Counted from the stretch's first letter, positions 1 through 7,890 are shown. The stretch: 17,432 nt of DNA from Kingella sp. (in: b-proteobacteria) (GCF_030527935.1 NZ_JAUMZV010000044.1:1-17432), one strand, 5' to 3'. The notes: generated by a model from the letters alone, not told the origin. Numbers and translations are program-made.

Positions 1-334
1 TAGCCGCACTTCGTGCGCCGTCGGACAAGCGCACGCTTTTTCCCGAAAAAAGGATGCTCCGTTCGGCTGGACGTAGGGGAGTGGGCAGCAGCATTAAACA
101 TTTTTGGAGAGTTAGGCAGCCTGAAAACCCATCCAGCCGACCAAAAATATTGAGCAAAACATCAAGCGTTTTGTTTTCAGGCTGCCTTGTAAACAGTCAT
201 CAAGCAGCCTGAAAACCTAAAATAGAGCAGCGACGGCTCGTCGCCAAATAGCGTATTCAATAGACCCTAGCCCCGCCATGTTTCAGGCTGCCTTTGCTAT
301 AATCCGCCCACTTCTGTCAGCCCCCATTCACACC
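1..334. other. intergenic region upstream of mutL with DUS copies
   Basis: No coding region is supported here. An inverted pair of DUS copies (114-126 and 175-187) could form a long-loop hairpin, and a one-mismatch DUS lies at 202-214. A further inverted DUS at 281-293 leads into the mutL promoter. The first 60 bases are GC-rich and do not resemble a gene end that I can identify. Confidence 0.6.
281..303 (+). promoter_or_regulatory. mutL promoter (extended -10) fused to a DUS
   Basis: A perfect -10 hexamer TATAAT lies at 298-303. A TG at 295-296, one base upstream, makes it an extended -10. The inverted DUS (281-293) ends four bases before it, and no good -35 is visible at 17 bp. The predicted transcript start is about 25 bases before the mutL ATG. 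Confidence 0.55.
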
Positions 335-2284
335 ATGTCCATCATTCAATTTCTCCCCAGCCATCTTATCAACCAAATTGCCGCAGGCGAAGTGGTGGAA
401 CGCCCCGCCAACGCGCTCAAAGAAATCGTGGAAAACAGCCTAGACGCGGGCGCAACGCAAATCAGCGTGGACATCGCGGGCGGCGGCATCAAACTTTTGC
501 GCGTGTGCGACAACGGTTGCGGCATGGAAGCGGACGATTTGCCGCTCGCGCTGTCGCGCCATGCCACCAGCAAAATCAAAAACTTAGCCGATTTGGAACA
601 CGTTAAAAGCATGGGGTTTCGCGGCGAAGGGCTGGCGAGCATCGCATCCGTGTCGCGGCTCACGCTCACCAGCCGCACCGCGCACAATGCCCACGCGCAC
701 CAAATCCGCGCGGTGGATGGCGCAGTGGGCGAGATTGCCGCCGCCGCGCACCCAGTCGGCACCACGATTGAAATCGCCGAGCTGTTTTTCAACACGCCCG
801 CGCGGCGCAAGTTTTTGAAATCGGAAAACACCGAATACGCGCATTGCGCCACCATGTTGGAGCGGCTGGCTCTGGCGAACCCCGCCGTGGCGTTCTCGTT
901 AAAAAACAACGGCAAAGCGGTGTTTGATTACCCCGCGCAGCCCTTGCCCGAGCGCGTGGCGGCGATTGTGGGCGCGGCGTTTCAGGTTGCATCCTTGCCG
1001 ATTGATTGCCACGCGGGCGAGATGGCGTTGCGCGGTTTTATCTCCAAGCCCACCTTTGCGCAGGGCAAAAGCGACAAGCAATTTTTCTTTGTAAACAACC
1101 GCTTTGTGCGTGATAAGGTGATGCTGCACGCGGTGAAGCAGGCGTATCGCGATGTGTTGCACCATCAAATCACGCCCGCGTTTGCGCTGTTTTTGGATTT
1201 GCCGCCCGAGCAGGTGGATGTGAACGTGCATCCCACAAAAACCGAAATCCGTTTCCGTGACAGCCAAGCGGTGCATCAGATGATTTTTCACGCGCTAAAC
1301 AAGGCGTTAGCCGAAACCCGTGCCGATGTGACCGAAAGCGTGAGCAATGCGGGCGCGATTTTGCAGCAGCGTTTTGCCACCGATGCACCGCGCCTTAATG
1401 CTGCGCCCGATGCTGCCGCCGATGCCGCCTTGTTTTCAGGCAGCCTGAAAACGGAAACGCCCGCTGCCCACGCCGTTGCAAATGGTTCAAATGGTTCAAG
1501 TGGTTCAGGCAGCCCCAAATCCGCGCCGATGACGTATCAAGCCGCCGCGCGCGCGCCGCAACAACGCCCGTTATCGCTCAACGAAAACCGCGCCGCTTTG
1601 CGCGCCTATGCCGAGCTTTACCGCGATGATGACGATTTACCCGCGTTTGCACCGCCCGTGCAAGCCGATGGACAGCCCGATAGGCAGCCTGAAAACGCCT
1701 ATCCGCTGGGTTTTGCTATCGCGCAGCTTTTGGGAATTTATGTGCTGGCGCAGGCGGCGGACAGCTTGATTTTGGTGGATATGCACGCCGCCGCCGAGCG
1801 CGTGAACTACGAAAAAATGAAAGCCCAGCGCGGCGCATCAGGCAGCCTGAAAACGCAAATGCTGCTGATTCCCGTCGCCTTTGAAGCCACGCACAACGAG
1901 CTTGCCGCGCTCGCCGACTACGCCGCCGAGCTGGCGCAATACGGCTTGGATTTGGCGAATTTGGGCAACGGGCAGATTGCCGTGCGCGCCGTGCCGCAGA
2001 TGCTGGGCAAGGCGGACGTTGCCGCGCTGGCACGCGATGTGTTGCGCGAACTGGCAGCGGTGGGCAGCAGCCAAACCATTGAAGCCAAAGAAAATCAGAT
2101 TTTGGGCACGATGGCGTGCCACGGCTCCATCCGCGCGGGGCGACAGCTCACGCTGCCCGAAATGAACGCCCTGCTGCGCGATATGGAAGCCACCCCGCGC
2201 AGCAACCAATGCAACCACGGGCGACCCACTTGGGTGAAGCTGGGGCTGGCAGATTTGGACGCGCTGTTTTTGCGCGGACAGTAG
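335..2284 (+). CDS. mutL: DNA mismatch repair protein MutL (endonuclease type)
   Basis: MutL couples mismatch recognition by MutS to strand incision and repair. The 649-residue protein opens with the GHKL ATPase signature: NQIAAGEVVERPANALKE, then DNGCGM and GFRGEGL. After a low-complexity linker (roughly residues 360-460), the C-terminal domain carries DMHAAAERVNYE from D482. This fits the DQHA(X)2E(X)4E metal-binding endonuclease motif. ACHGSIRAG and CNHGRPTW near the end are the other endonuclease-site motifs. This is the form used by bacteria lacking MutH. I chose the ATG at 335 because homology starts there. The longer frame from 278 would translate the DUS and the promoter. No Shine-Dalgarno sequence is visible. 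Three in-frame DUS copies (from 1438, 1682 and 1840) encode GSLK or RQPEN peptides in the linker and C-terminal domain. Confidence 0.97.
   Translation: MSIIQFLPSHLINQIAAGEVVERPANALKEIVENSLDAGATQISVDIAGGGIKLLRVCDNGCGMEADDLPLALSRHATSKIKNLADLEHVKSMGFRGEGLASIASVSRLTLTSRTAHNAHAHQIRAVDGAVGEIAAAAHPVGTTIEIAELFFNTPARRKFLKSENTEYAHCATMLERLALANPAVAFSLKNNGKAVFDYPAQPLPERVAAIVGAAFQVASLPIDCHAGEMALRGFISKPTFAQGKSDKQFFFVNNRFVRDKVMLHAVKQAYRDVLHHQITPAFALFLDLPPEQVDVNVHPTKTEIRFRDSQAVHQMIFHALNKALAETRADVTESVSNAGAILQQRFATDAPRLNAAPDAAADAALFSGSLKTETPAAHAVANGSNGSSGSGSPKSAPMTYQAAARAPQQRPLSLNENRAALRAYAELYRDDDDLPAFAPPVQADGQPDRQPENAYPLGFAIAQLLGIYVLAQAADSLILVDMHAAAERVNYEKMKAQRGASGSLKTQMLLIPVAFEATHNELAALADYAAELAQYGLDLANLGNGQIAVRAVPQMLGKADVAALARDVLRELAAVGSSQTIEAKENQILGTMACHGSIRAGRQLTLPEMNALLRDMEATPRSNQCNHGRPTWVKLGLADLDALFLRGQ
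1481..1507 (+). repeat. in-frame 9-bp tandem repeat in the mutL linker
   Basis: Three consecutive 9-base units, AATGGTTCA, AATGGTTCA and AGTGGTTCA, encode Asn-Gly-Ser, Asn-Gly-Ser, Ser-Gly-Ser from residue 383. The unit is a multiple of three, so copy-number change would alter linker length without breaking the frame. Confidence 0.85.
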
Positions 2285-2295
2285 TCGAAAATAAA

Positions 2296-2336
2296 AAGGC
2301 AGCCTGAAAATGGAAAATACATTTTCAGGCTGCCTT
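2296..2336. terminator. bidirectional DUS hairpin between mutL and ilvE
   Basis: Inverted DUS copies extend to a perfect 17-bp stem (2296-2312 with 2320-2336) around a 7-base loop. It lies just beyond the mutL stop and before the convergent ilvE stop. A T-run is weak, but this placement and geometry are usual for paired DUS acting as terminators. Confidence 0.7.
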
Positions 2337-2372
2337 GATGACGTTGGCTAATCATAATCGTGTGGACAAGGT

Positions 2373-3368
2373 TTACACGCGCACCAACCAGTCGTATTTG
2401 TCTGCTGCCAAGCCAAATTGAATGTCGGTAACGGCTTTGCGGATGGCAGTGCCGCGCTCGGTGCTGGCAGCGGGGATTTCTTTGCCGTCAATCACAAAGC
2501 TGGTAACGGGCGAGATGACGGCGGCTGTGCCTGTTAGGATGCCTTCCGCGCCTTGTTCTACGGCGGCTTTAAGCTCGGCGACGGTGAAGTTGCGCTCGCT
2601 GATGGTGTAGCCCAAATCGGTGGCAACGGTTAAAACCGAATCGCGCGTTACGCCGTGCAAGAATTCGCTGGTGAGCGGTTTGGTGATAATTTCGTTGCCG
2701 TGAATCAGCGCGAAGTTGGCGGCGGCGGTTTCTTGCACGTCGCCATTGGGGCAGAACAGCACTTGGTTGGCGCCGTGTTCTTCTTTGGCTTTGAGCACCC
2801 ACGCCAGCGCGGAGGCGTAGTTGCCGCCGCATTTGATGCGCCCCATGTGAGGCGCGCAGCGGGCGTGTTCGGTTTCCACCAACAGCTTCATGGGCGAGCC
2901 AACTTTAAAATAATCGCCCACGGGGGAGGCGAGAATATAGAGCAGCGCGTTGGCTGATGGCGTGGCGGCCTTGCCGATAACGGGGTCGGTGCCGATAAGC
3001 GTGGGGCGCAGATAGAGCGAGGCGGGCGCATCGGGAATGATGTCGCTGGCGCGGCGCACCAGTTCAACCAAGGCAGCCTGAAAAGGCTCGGTTTCGGGCA
3101 CGGGCAAATGCAGCAGGCGCGCGCTTTGGCGCATGCGGGCGATGTTCATATTGGGGCGGAATAGGTGGATGCTGTCATCGGCGTGGCGGAAGGCTTTGAG
3201 CCCTTCAAAGCATTCGCTGCCGTAGTGCAGGCTGTGCGCCCCTGGGGCAAGGGTAAATTCGCTGCTGGATTGCCAGCGGGTAGGCTGCCATGCGCCGTTT
3301 TCAAAGGCGATAACGGGCATTTCGGGGTGGAATACGCTGCCGAATACGGCGGGGACTTCGCGTGTCAT
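2373..3368 (-). CDS. ilvE: branched-chain amino acid aminotransferase
   Basis: This PLP enzyme interconverts leucine, isoleucine and valine with their 2-keto acids, using glutamate/2-oxoglutarate, in the cytoplasm. The 331-residue product is a class IV (fold type IV) aminotransferase. HYGSECFEGLKAFR is near residue 48. RIKCGGNYASAL contains the expected PLP lysine (K179). The end has GILTGTAAVISPV. The layout resembles the longer, eukaryote-like BCAT group rather than the E. coli IlvE type. The ATG at 3368 has AAAGGA six bases upstream, and the 25-residue extension to 3443 has no support. A DUS at 3071 is read in frame as part of EPFQAALVEL. It is convergent with mutL and in the same direction as hisD, 423 bp downstream of it, so cotranscription is uncertain. 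Confidence 0.95.
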   Translation of the reverse strand: MTREVPAVFGSVFHPEMPVIAFENGAWQPTRWQSSSEFTLAPGAHSLHYGSECFEGLKAFRHADDSIHLFRPNMNIARMRQSARLLHLPVPETEPFQAALVELVRRASDIIPDAPASLYLRPTLIGTDPVIGKAATPSANALLYILASPVGDYFKVGSPMKLLVETEHARCAPHMGRIKCGGNYASALAWVLKAKEEHGANQVLFCPNGDVQETAAANFALIHGNEIITKPLTSEFLHGVTRDSVLTVATDLGYTISERNFTVAELKAAVEQGAEGILTGTAAVISPVTSFVIDGKEIPAASTERGTAIRKAVTDIQFGLAADKYDWLVRV

Positions 3369-3791
3369 GGTGTTCCTTTCGTGGGTGGGTGAACAATGTT
3401 TGTTAAAAAGCGTGAAGATACTCTTTAGGTGGGGTGTTGGCAAGTTTCAGGCTGCTTTTGTTGATTTGTTACAGGCAGCATGAAAATGGGGGTGGCAATA
3501 AAGGCAGCCTGAAACTCAATCCCACCAGCAAAAAACCGTTTTCCACCACAGCAAACGGTTTTGTTTTCAGGCTGCCTTTAAACGTTAGGTGGTGTTCTAA
3601 AAAGTATGCTGCACTGCCGTCTCCGCTCCTGCTGGCGGGTTAGGGTGGGGCGGCTGTTTAATCCACCTACCACCCCCATCCTAGCCTTCCCCCGCCAGCG
3701 GGAGAAGGAACAGATTGCAGAAGTTTTAACCCATACTGCTTGCCATCAACCATAATCAAGCCAGCATACTTTTCAGGCTGCCTAACCCCGC
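3369..3791. other. repeat-filled gap between ilvE and hisD
   Basis: No gene is supported in these 423 bases. They hold an inverted DUS pair (3502-3514 and 3567-3579) enclosing a smaller stem (AAAACCGTTT with AAACGGTTTT), a diverged DUS near 3474, the palindromic element at 3621-3704, and a DUS at 3773-3784 just after the hisD stop. I see no clear ilvE promoter. Confidence 0.6.
3621..3704. repeat. REP/REPIN-like imperfect palindrome
   Basis: The left arm (3621-3650) reads CTCCTGCTGGCGGG then TAGGGTGGGG. The right arm (3671-3704) is its approximate reverse complement, with CCCGCCAGCGGGAG at the end and an insertion of a few bases. The sequence type (CCCCATCC-TAGCC-TTCCCCCGCCAGCGGGAG) resembles GC-rich palindromic intergenic repeats seen in many proteobacteria. 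I cannot name a family. Confidence 0.5.
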
Positions 3792-5084
3792 TCAATCCTT
3801 CAAGCGAAACTCTGCCGCCCGCGCGTGGGCGGTTAAACTTTCGCCGTGCGCCAATACGCTGGCGATTTTGCCGAGCGTTTGCGCGCCTTGTTCGGATACT
3901 TGAATCAGGCTGCTGCGTTTTTGGAAATCGTATGTGCCCAAGGGCGATGAAAACCGCGCGGTGCGGCTGGTGGGCAACACATGATTGGGGCCGGCGCAGT
4001 AGTCGCCCAAACTTTCGCTGGTGTAGCGTCCCATGAAAATCGCGCCTGCGTGGCGGATTTTTTGCGCCCATGCGGCGGCGTTTTCTACCGATAATTCCAG
4101 ATGCTCGGGCGCGATGTAGTTGGCGATGGCGCAGGCTTCGTCTAAATCTTTTGCCAAAATCATTGCGCCGCGATTGCCTAGGCTGGCTTCAATAATCGCG
4201 CGGCGCGGCATGGTGGGCATCAGGCGCGTCATGGCAGCCTGAATTTCGTTGAGATAATCTTGCGATGTGGCGATTAAAATGGCTTGGGCGATTTCGTCGT
4301 GTTCGGCTTGGCTAAACAAATCCATCGCCACCCAATCGGCGGGCGTGCTGCCATCGGCAATCACCAAAATCTCGCTCGGGCCTGCCACCATATCAATCCC
4401 CACCACGCCAAACACGCGACGTTTGGCGGCGGCAACAAAGGCGTTGCCCGGCCCTGTGATTTTGTCCACTTGCGGCACGGTTTGCGTGCCATACGCCAGC
4501 GCGGCAACGGCTTGCGCCCCGCCGATGGTGAACACTTTGGTTACACCTGCGATATACGCCGCCGCCAGCACGATGTCGTTGCGCTCGCCCTGCGGCGTGG
4601 GCACAACCATGATGATTTCGGGCACGCCTGCCACATGCGCGGGCATGGCGTTCATAATCACGCTGCTGGGATACGCCGCCTTGCCCCCTGGAACATAAAT
4701 CCCCACACGGTCTAGCGGCGTGATTTGCTGCCCCAGCAGCGTGCCATCGGCATCGGTGTAGCTCCACGATGCTTGTTTTTGGTGTTGATGATAGCTTTCT
4801 ACGCGCTCGGCAGCGGTTTTCAGCGCGGCTTGCACGTTTTCAGGCAGCCTGAAAAACGCGACTTTTAAATCGTCTTGCGACAGGGTTAAATCTGCCATTG
4901 TTTGCGCTTGCGTGCCGTCAAAACGGTTGGTGTATTCCAGCACCGCCGCGTCGCCGCGCTGTTGCACATCGGCGCAAATATCGGCAACGATTTGGTCTAT
5001 TTTCGGGTCTTGCGCGGTTTCAAAGGCAAGCAGAGCTTGCAGCTCTTGCTGGAAAGTGGGCGATTGGGTGGAAAGGTGTTTCAT
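3792..5084 (-). CDS. hisD: histidinol dehydrogenase
   Basis: HisD catalyses the last two steps of histidine synthesis, oxidising L-histidinol through the aldehyde to L-histidine with NAD+ and bound zinc. The 430-residue length is typical. GPGNAFVAAAKR and DMVAGPSEILVIAD are family signatures. Zinc ligands are visible as Q259 and H262 (FSQAEHDE), D361 (DYCAGPNHVLPT) and H420 (TAHARAAEF). The catalytic Glu-His pair is E327-H328 (IAPEHLELS). The ATG at 5084 is preceded by AAAGGA. The gene is not beside other his genes here. It is divergent from the MetE-like gene, with a putative promoter in the shared region. In-frame DUS copies give FRLPENVQ (residues 78-85) and IQAAM (about 281). Confidence 0.97.
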   Translation of the reverse strand: MKHLSTQSPTFQQELQALLAFETAQDPKIDQIVADICADVQQRGDAAVLEYTNRFDGTQAQTMADLTLSQDDLKVAFFRLPENVQAALKTAAERVESYHQHQKQASWSYTDADGTLLGQQITPLDRVGIYVPGGKAAYPSSVIMNAMPAHVAGVPEIIMVVPTPQGERNDIVLAAAYIAGVTKVFTIGGAQAVAALAYGTQTVPQVDKITGPGNAFVAAAKRRVFGVVGIDMVAGPSEILVIADGSTPADWVAMDLFSQAEHDEIAQAILIATSQDYLNEIQAAMTRLMPTMPRRAIIEASLGNRGAMILAKDLDEACAIANYIAPEHLELSVENAAAWAQKIRHAGAIFMGRYTSESLGDYCAGPNHVLPTSRTARFSSPLGTYDFQKRSSLIQVSEQGAQTLGKIASVLAHGESLTAHARAAEFRLKD

Positions 5085-5121
5085 GGTGTGTTCCTTTGTG
5101 AACAAGAGAAAGGGGGATTGG

Positions 5122-5159
5122 GGCAGCCCGCGTAGCGCAGCAGAGTGGTGAAACTAAAA
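5122..5159. repeat. GCGAAGC-type DUS-associated repeat, copy A
   Basis: This 38-base segment begins with a DUS-like GGCAGCCC and ends in CTAAAA. It matches copy D (14800-14837) at 32 of 38 positions by direct comparison. It lies in the 5' leader region of hisD. Confidence 0.55.
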
Positions 5160-5193
5160 GCCCAGCGGCGTGGCGAAGCGAAAAGGATAGCGG

Positions 5194-5222
5194 ATTGTAC
5201 CAGCGCGGATGGCATCAGGCAG
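5194..5222 (-). promoter_or_regulatory. hisD promoter candidate with DUS at -35
   Basis: On the minus strand, TACAAT (5194-5199) is preceded by TGG, giving an extended -10. CTGCCT, the end of an inverted DUS, lies at 5217-5222 with a 17-bp spacer. The leader to the hisD ATG would be about 100 bases. Confidence 0.45.
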
Positions 5223-5278
5223 CCTGAAAACGAGCGAAGCGAGTTTCAGCGAAGCTAAAACGCATTTTCAGGCTGCCT
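5217..5278. repeat. GCGAAGC-type repeat, copy B, between inverted DUS
   Basis: Exact inverted DUS copies (5217-5229 and 5266-5278) flank a core containing ACGAGCGAAGCGAG and CAGCGAAGCTAAAA. The core shares the GCGAAGC and CTAAAA blocks with copies A and D. It is the only copy with both DUS arms and both core blocks intact. Confidence 0.6.
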
Positions 5279-5306
5279 TAACACCCACCACACCCCGCAT
5301 TACCAT

Positions 5307-5335
5307 TTGCGAACAGTCTTAACTTGTTTTAACAT
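5307..5335 (+). promoter_or_regulatory. weak promoter candidate for the MetE-like gene
   Basis: TTGCGA (5307-5312) and TAACAT (5330-5335) are separated by exactly 17 bp, each matching consensus at four of six positions. They sit about 40 bases before the ATG. No SAM riboswitch fold or MetR-type site is evident. Confidence 0.35.
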
Positions 5336-5373
5336 TCTGCTCCCTATTCTCCAACCATAAAAAGGAACGCTTT

Positions 5374-6471
5374 ATGAGCAAAACCCTGCCCCTACACGCC
5401 GACACCGTTGGCAGTTACCTGCGCACCGCCGCGCTCAAACAAGCCCGCGCCGACTTTGCCGCAGGCAAAATCAACCGCGACGCGCTCACCCAAATAGAAG
5501 ACCAAGAAATCGCCAAACTGGTGCAAGACCAGCTAGACGCAGGCATCCAAGTCATCACCGATGGCGAATTTCGCCGCTCGTGGTGGCACATAGATTTCCT
5601 AGAAAACCTAAACGGCATAGAAGGCTTTATCCCCGAGCAAGCCTACGCCTTTAAAAACACCGAAGTTCGCAAATACAACACCCGCTGCTGCGGCAAAGTA
5701 TCTTGGAACGAAAACCATCCCTTTATCCAGCATTATCAATCGCTGGCCAAAATTGTCGGCAACCGCGGCATCGTCAAATACACCATCCCCAGCCCCAACC
5801 AGCTGATGTATCCCTTTATCTGGGACACAGGCGTGTATGCAAGCAAACAAGCCTTTGCCCAAGACGTGCGTCAAGCCTATAAAGATGCCATCCGCGCGTT
5901 TTACCAAGCAGGCTGCCGCTATTTGCAAATCGATGATGTGTACTGGGGCACGCTGTGCAACAACTACGGCAAAGAAGATTTTGACTTTGAAGGCAGCAAA
6001 CAAATCGCGCTGGAAAACATCCAAGCCATCTTGGCAGACAAACCCGCCGACATGACCATTACCACCCACGTTTGCCGTGGCAACTACAAATCATCCTATC
6101 TGCTCAGCGGCGCATACGACCCCGTTGCCCCCGAGCTATTCGGGCAGACTGCCTACGACGGCTATTTTTTGGAATACGACACCGACCGCGCAGGCGGCTT
6201 TGAACCGCTCAAATACTTCAACGACAACCCGCACAAAGGACGCATTGTGCTGGGCTTGATTACATCCAAATTCCCCGAATTGGAAGACAAAGCCGCTGTC
6301 AAAGCCCGCATCGCCGAAGCGGCAAAAATCGTGCCATTGCAACAGCTTGCCCTGTCGCCACAATGCGGCTTTGCGTCCACCGAAGAGGGCAACATCATGA
6401 CTGAAGCGCAGCAATGGGCGAAAGTGAAGCTGGTGGAAGAAATCGCCGCCGAGGTGTGGGGCGAGGATTGA
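5374..6471 (+). CDS. B12-independent methionine synthase family protein (MetE C-terminal-like)
   Basis: The 365-residue protein corresponds to the catalytic C-terminal half of MetE alone, as in the YxjG/YxjH-type proteins of Bacillus. It opens with the family motif ADTVGSYLR, then VITDGEFRRSWWHIDF. The expected thiolate-activating zinc ligands are present: H232 and C234 (TTHVCRGN), E267 (YFLEYDT) and C331 (SPQCGFAS). IDDVYWG is the usual substrate-pocket region. A role in methyl transfer to homocysteine or a related thiol is likely, but the methyl donor is unknown because the N-terminal folate-binding half of full MetE is absent. The start has AAAAGGA seven bases upstream. The gene is monocistronic, divergent from hisD and followed by an intrinsic terminator. 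Base composition matches its neighbours. Confidence 0.88.
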   Translation: MSKTLPLHADTVGSYLRTAALKQARADFAAGKINRDALTQIEDQEIAKLVQDQLDAGIQVITDGEFRRSWWHIDFLENLNGIEGFIPEQAYAFKNTEVRKYNTRCCGKVSWNENHPFIQHYQSLAKIVGNRGIVKYTIPSPNQLMYPFIWDTGVYASKQAFAQDVRQAYKDAIRAFYQAGCRYLQIDDVYWGTLCNNYGKEDFDFEGSKQIALENIQAILADKPADMTITTHVCRGNYKSSYLLSGAYDPVAPELFGQTAYDGYFLEYDTDRAGGFEPLKYFNDNPHKGRIVLGLITSKFPELEDKAAVKARIAEAAKIVPLQQLALSPQCGFASTEEGNIMTEAQQWAKVKLVEEIAAEVWGED

Positions 6472-6506
6472 TGTGGGTTTGAATGCTTTATGCTGTGTTG
6501 TATAAG

Positions 6507-6538
6507 AAACAGCCGTTTGCGATAAACGGCTGTTTTTT
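6507..6538 (+). terminator. intrinsic terminator after the MetE-like gene
   Basis: AAACAGCCGTTT (6507-6518) pairs perfectly with AAACGGCTGTTT (6524-6535) around the loop GCGAT. It ends in a run of six T (6533-6538). Unlike most terminators in this window it is not built from DUS, although a DUS follows at 6542-6554. Confidence 0.9.
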
Positions 6539-6572
6539 GGTTTTCAGGCTGCCTTTGCATACTGGCACGTCT

Positions 6573-7556
6573 TTACGCCGTGGCAAAGTGGTCAAACCCT
6601 TTGCGGGCAAGGTGGATTTCATCGCCGTGGGCGTTTAGGATTTTCAGGCTGCCTGAATGGGTGATTTTGCCGATGCGTTGCACGGGCGTTTGCGCGGCTT
6701 GGGCGGCGGCTTGGATGTTGTGGCGATGGCTGGGCGGGGCGGTAAACAGCAGTTCGTAGTCGTCGCCGCCCGTAAAGGTGAGCTCGTGGAGCGTGGCTTC
6801 GGGCAGGGCTTGGCGCAGCGCGGGCAGGGTGGGCACGGCGTGGGCAAACAGCTCTGCGCTGGCGTGGGATGCGGCAAGTATATGCCCGATGTCTTGGGCA
6901 AGCCCATCGGAGATGTCTTGGGCGGCTGTGGCAAAGGGCAAAATGGCTTGCCCAAGGGCAACGCGCGGGGTAGGGCGCAGGCGGGCGGCTTCGCAGCGGG
7001 TGAACAGCGTTTCAGGCAGCCTGATGTTGCCCCAAATATGGTGCAGCGCGGCGGCAGCCAGCCCAATTTGCCCCGACACCCAAATGTCGTCGCCTTGCTG
7101 CGCACCGCTGCGGCGCAAGGCTTTGCCTGCGGGCAACTCGCCCGTGATGGCAACGTTAAACGCCAGATTGCCTTGGGTGGTGTCGCCGCCGATAAGCGTG
7201 ATGCCGTATTGGCGCAGGGTGGCAAATAGGCAATCTGAAAAGGCTTGCAGCCACGGCTCGTTAAGCTCGGGCAGGGCTGCGCTGAGCAGCACCCAGCGCG
7301 GTTGCCCGCCCATGGCGGCGATGTCGGAGATGTTGGTGGCGAGAATTTTGTGGGCGATGGCTTCGGGCGGGTCGTGCGGGAAGAAGTGGCGACCCGCCAG
7401 CAGCATATCGCTGCTGAAACATAGGTCAAAGCCCGCTCGGGGGCGGATGATGGCGGCATCGTCGCCAATGCCGAGCAGCAAGTCGGGGTCGTGCGGCTGG
7501 GGGATGGCGAGATGGCGGCGGATAAAGCTAAATTCGGTAAGCGGGGGGTTGGGCAT
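6573..7556 (-). CDS. thiL: thiamine-monophosphate kinase
   Basis: ThiL phosphorylates thiamine monophosphate with ATP to thiamine pyrophosphate, the final step of the pathway, in the cytoplasm. The 327-residue protein carries the expected motifs: GIGDDAA (29-35), IGGDTT (122-127), DISDGL (214-219), GGDDYELLF (from 253) and the C-terminal RKGFDHFAT typical of the family. The ATG at 7556 gives the usual N-terminus (EFSFIRRHL). No Shine-Dalgarno sequence precedes it; a DUS-like GCAGCCTGAAA directly abuts the ATG. No TPP riboswitch is visible in the leader. In-frame DUS or near-DUS copies encode IRLPETL and SGSLKIL. The gene is convergent with the MetE-like gene. Confidence 0.96.
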   Translation of the reverse strand: MPNPPLTEFSFIRRHLAIPQPHDPDLLLGIGDDAAIIRPRAGFDLCFSSDMLLAGRHFFPHDPPEAIAHKILATNISDIAAMGGQPRWVLLSAALPELNEPWLQAFSDCLFATLRQYGITLIGGDTTQGNLAFNVAITGELPAGKALRRSGAQQGDDIWVSGQIGLAAAALHHIWGNIRLPETLFTRCEAARLRPTPRVALGQAILPFATAAQDISDGLAQDIGHILAASHASAELFAHAVPTLPALRQALPEATLHELTFTGGDDYELLFTAPPSHRHNIQAAAQAAQTPVQRIGKITHSGSLKILNAHGDEIHLARKGFDHFATA

Positions 7557-7890
7557 TTTCAGGCTGCTTTGGTGTGGGGTGGGTTGGTTGGGGATATTTC
7601 AGGCTGCCTTTGGGGCGGACAGCTTGTGTTGGGGCTTGAATGCAAGCGATGCGATTATACGTTGCACTATGGGGCAAAGGCAGCCTGAAAATGGTGCAGG
7701 GCATTTCAGGCTGCCTTTGCGCTTGGATTATTTTTTGCCAGCGCAGGCGTTTCGCCGCCTACCACGAGCAGGGGCAAGCCCCTGCACCCCGCCGTAGTTC
7801 AACCGTTTGTAGCTCTATCTTGCCGAAACAGAAAGGCGGCCTGAAACGATACACCACGCGTTTTCAGGCTGCCTTTGCATTGGCATGGCG
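7557..7890. other. DUS-rich intergenic region upstream of thiL
   Basis: These 334 bases encode no protein I can support. They contain DUS copies at about 7599-7611, 7678-7690, 7704-7716 and 7862-7874, and a one-mismatch copy near 7833. The 7678/7704 pair forms a near-perfect hairpin (CAAAGGCAGCC... with ...GGCTGCCTTTG). A separate 8-bp palindrome, GCAGGGGC-AA-GCCCCTGC, lies at 7768-7785. Several apparent reading frames here merely translate DUS. Confidence 0.6.
7654..7683 (-). promoter_or_regulatory. thiL promoter candidate with DUS at -35
   Basis: On the minus strand a perfect TATAAT (7654-7659) lies 18 bp downstream of the CTGCCT end of an inverted DUS (7678-7683). The leader to the ATG is about 90 bases. 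Confidence 0.5.

Noticed and set aside
278..334. Upstream start for mutL
   Set aside because: The extra 19 residues are the translation of the DUS and the -10 box; MutL homology begins at 335.
4267..4698. 143-codon open frames on the plus strand opposite hisD (two frames)
   Set aside because: They are antisense to a fully supported hisD, have no ribosome-binding site and no recognisable motif; GC-rich codon structure explains them.
5279..5373. SAM riboswitch before the MetE-like gene
   Set aside because: The leader is too short and lacks the conserved SAM-I core; only a weak promoter is visible.
7557..7653. TPP riboswitch in the thiL leader
   Set aside because: I looked for the conserved CUGAGA and ACCUGAUCUGG segments on the minus strand and found neither.
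6778..7797. 339-codon plus-strand open frame opposite thiL
   Set aside because: It lies antisense to thiL and continues through several DUS copies; its composition (Ser/Ala/Arg-rich) is that of a shadow frame.
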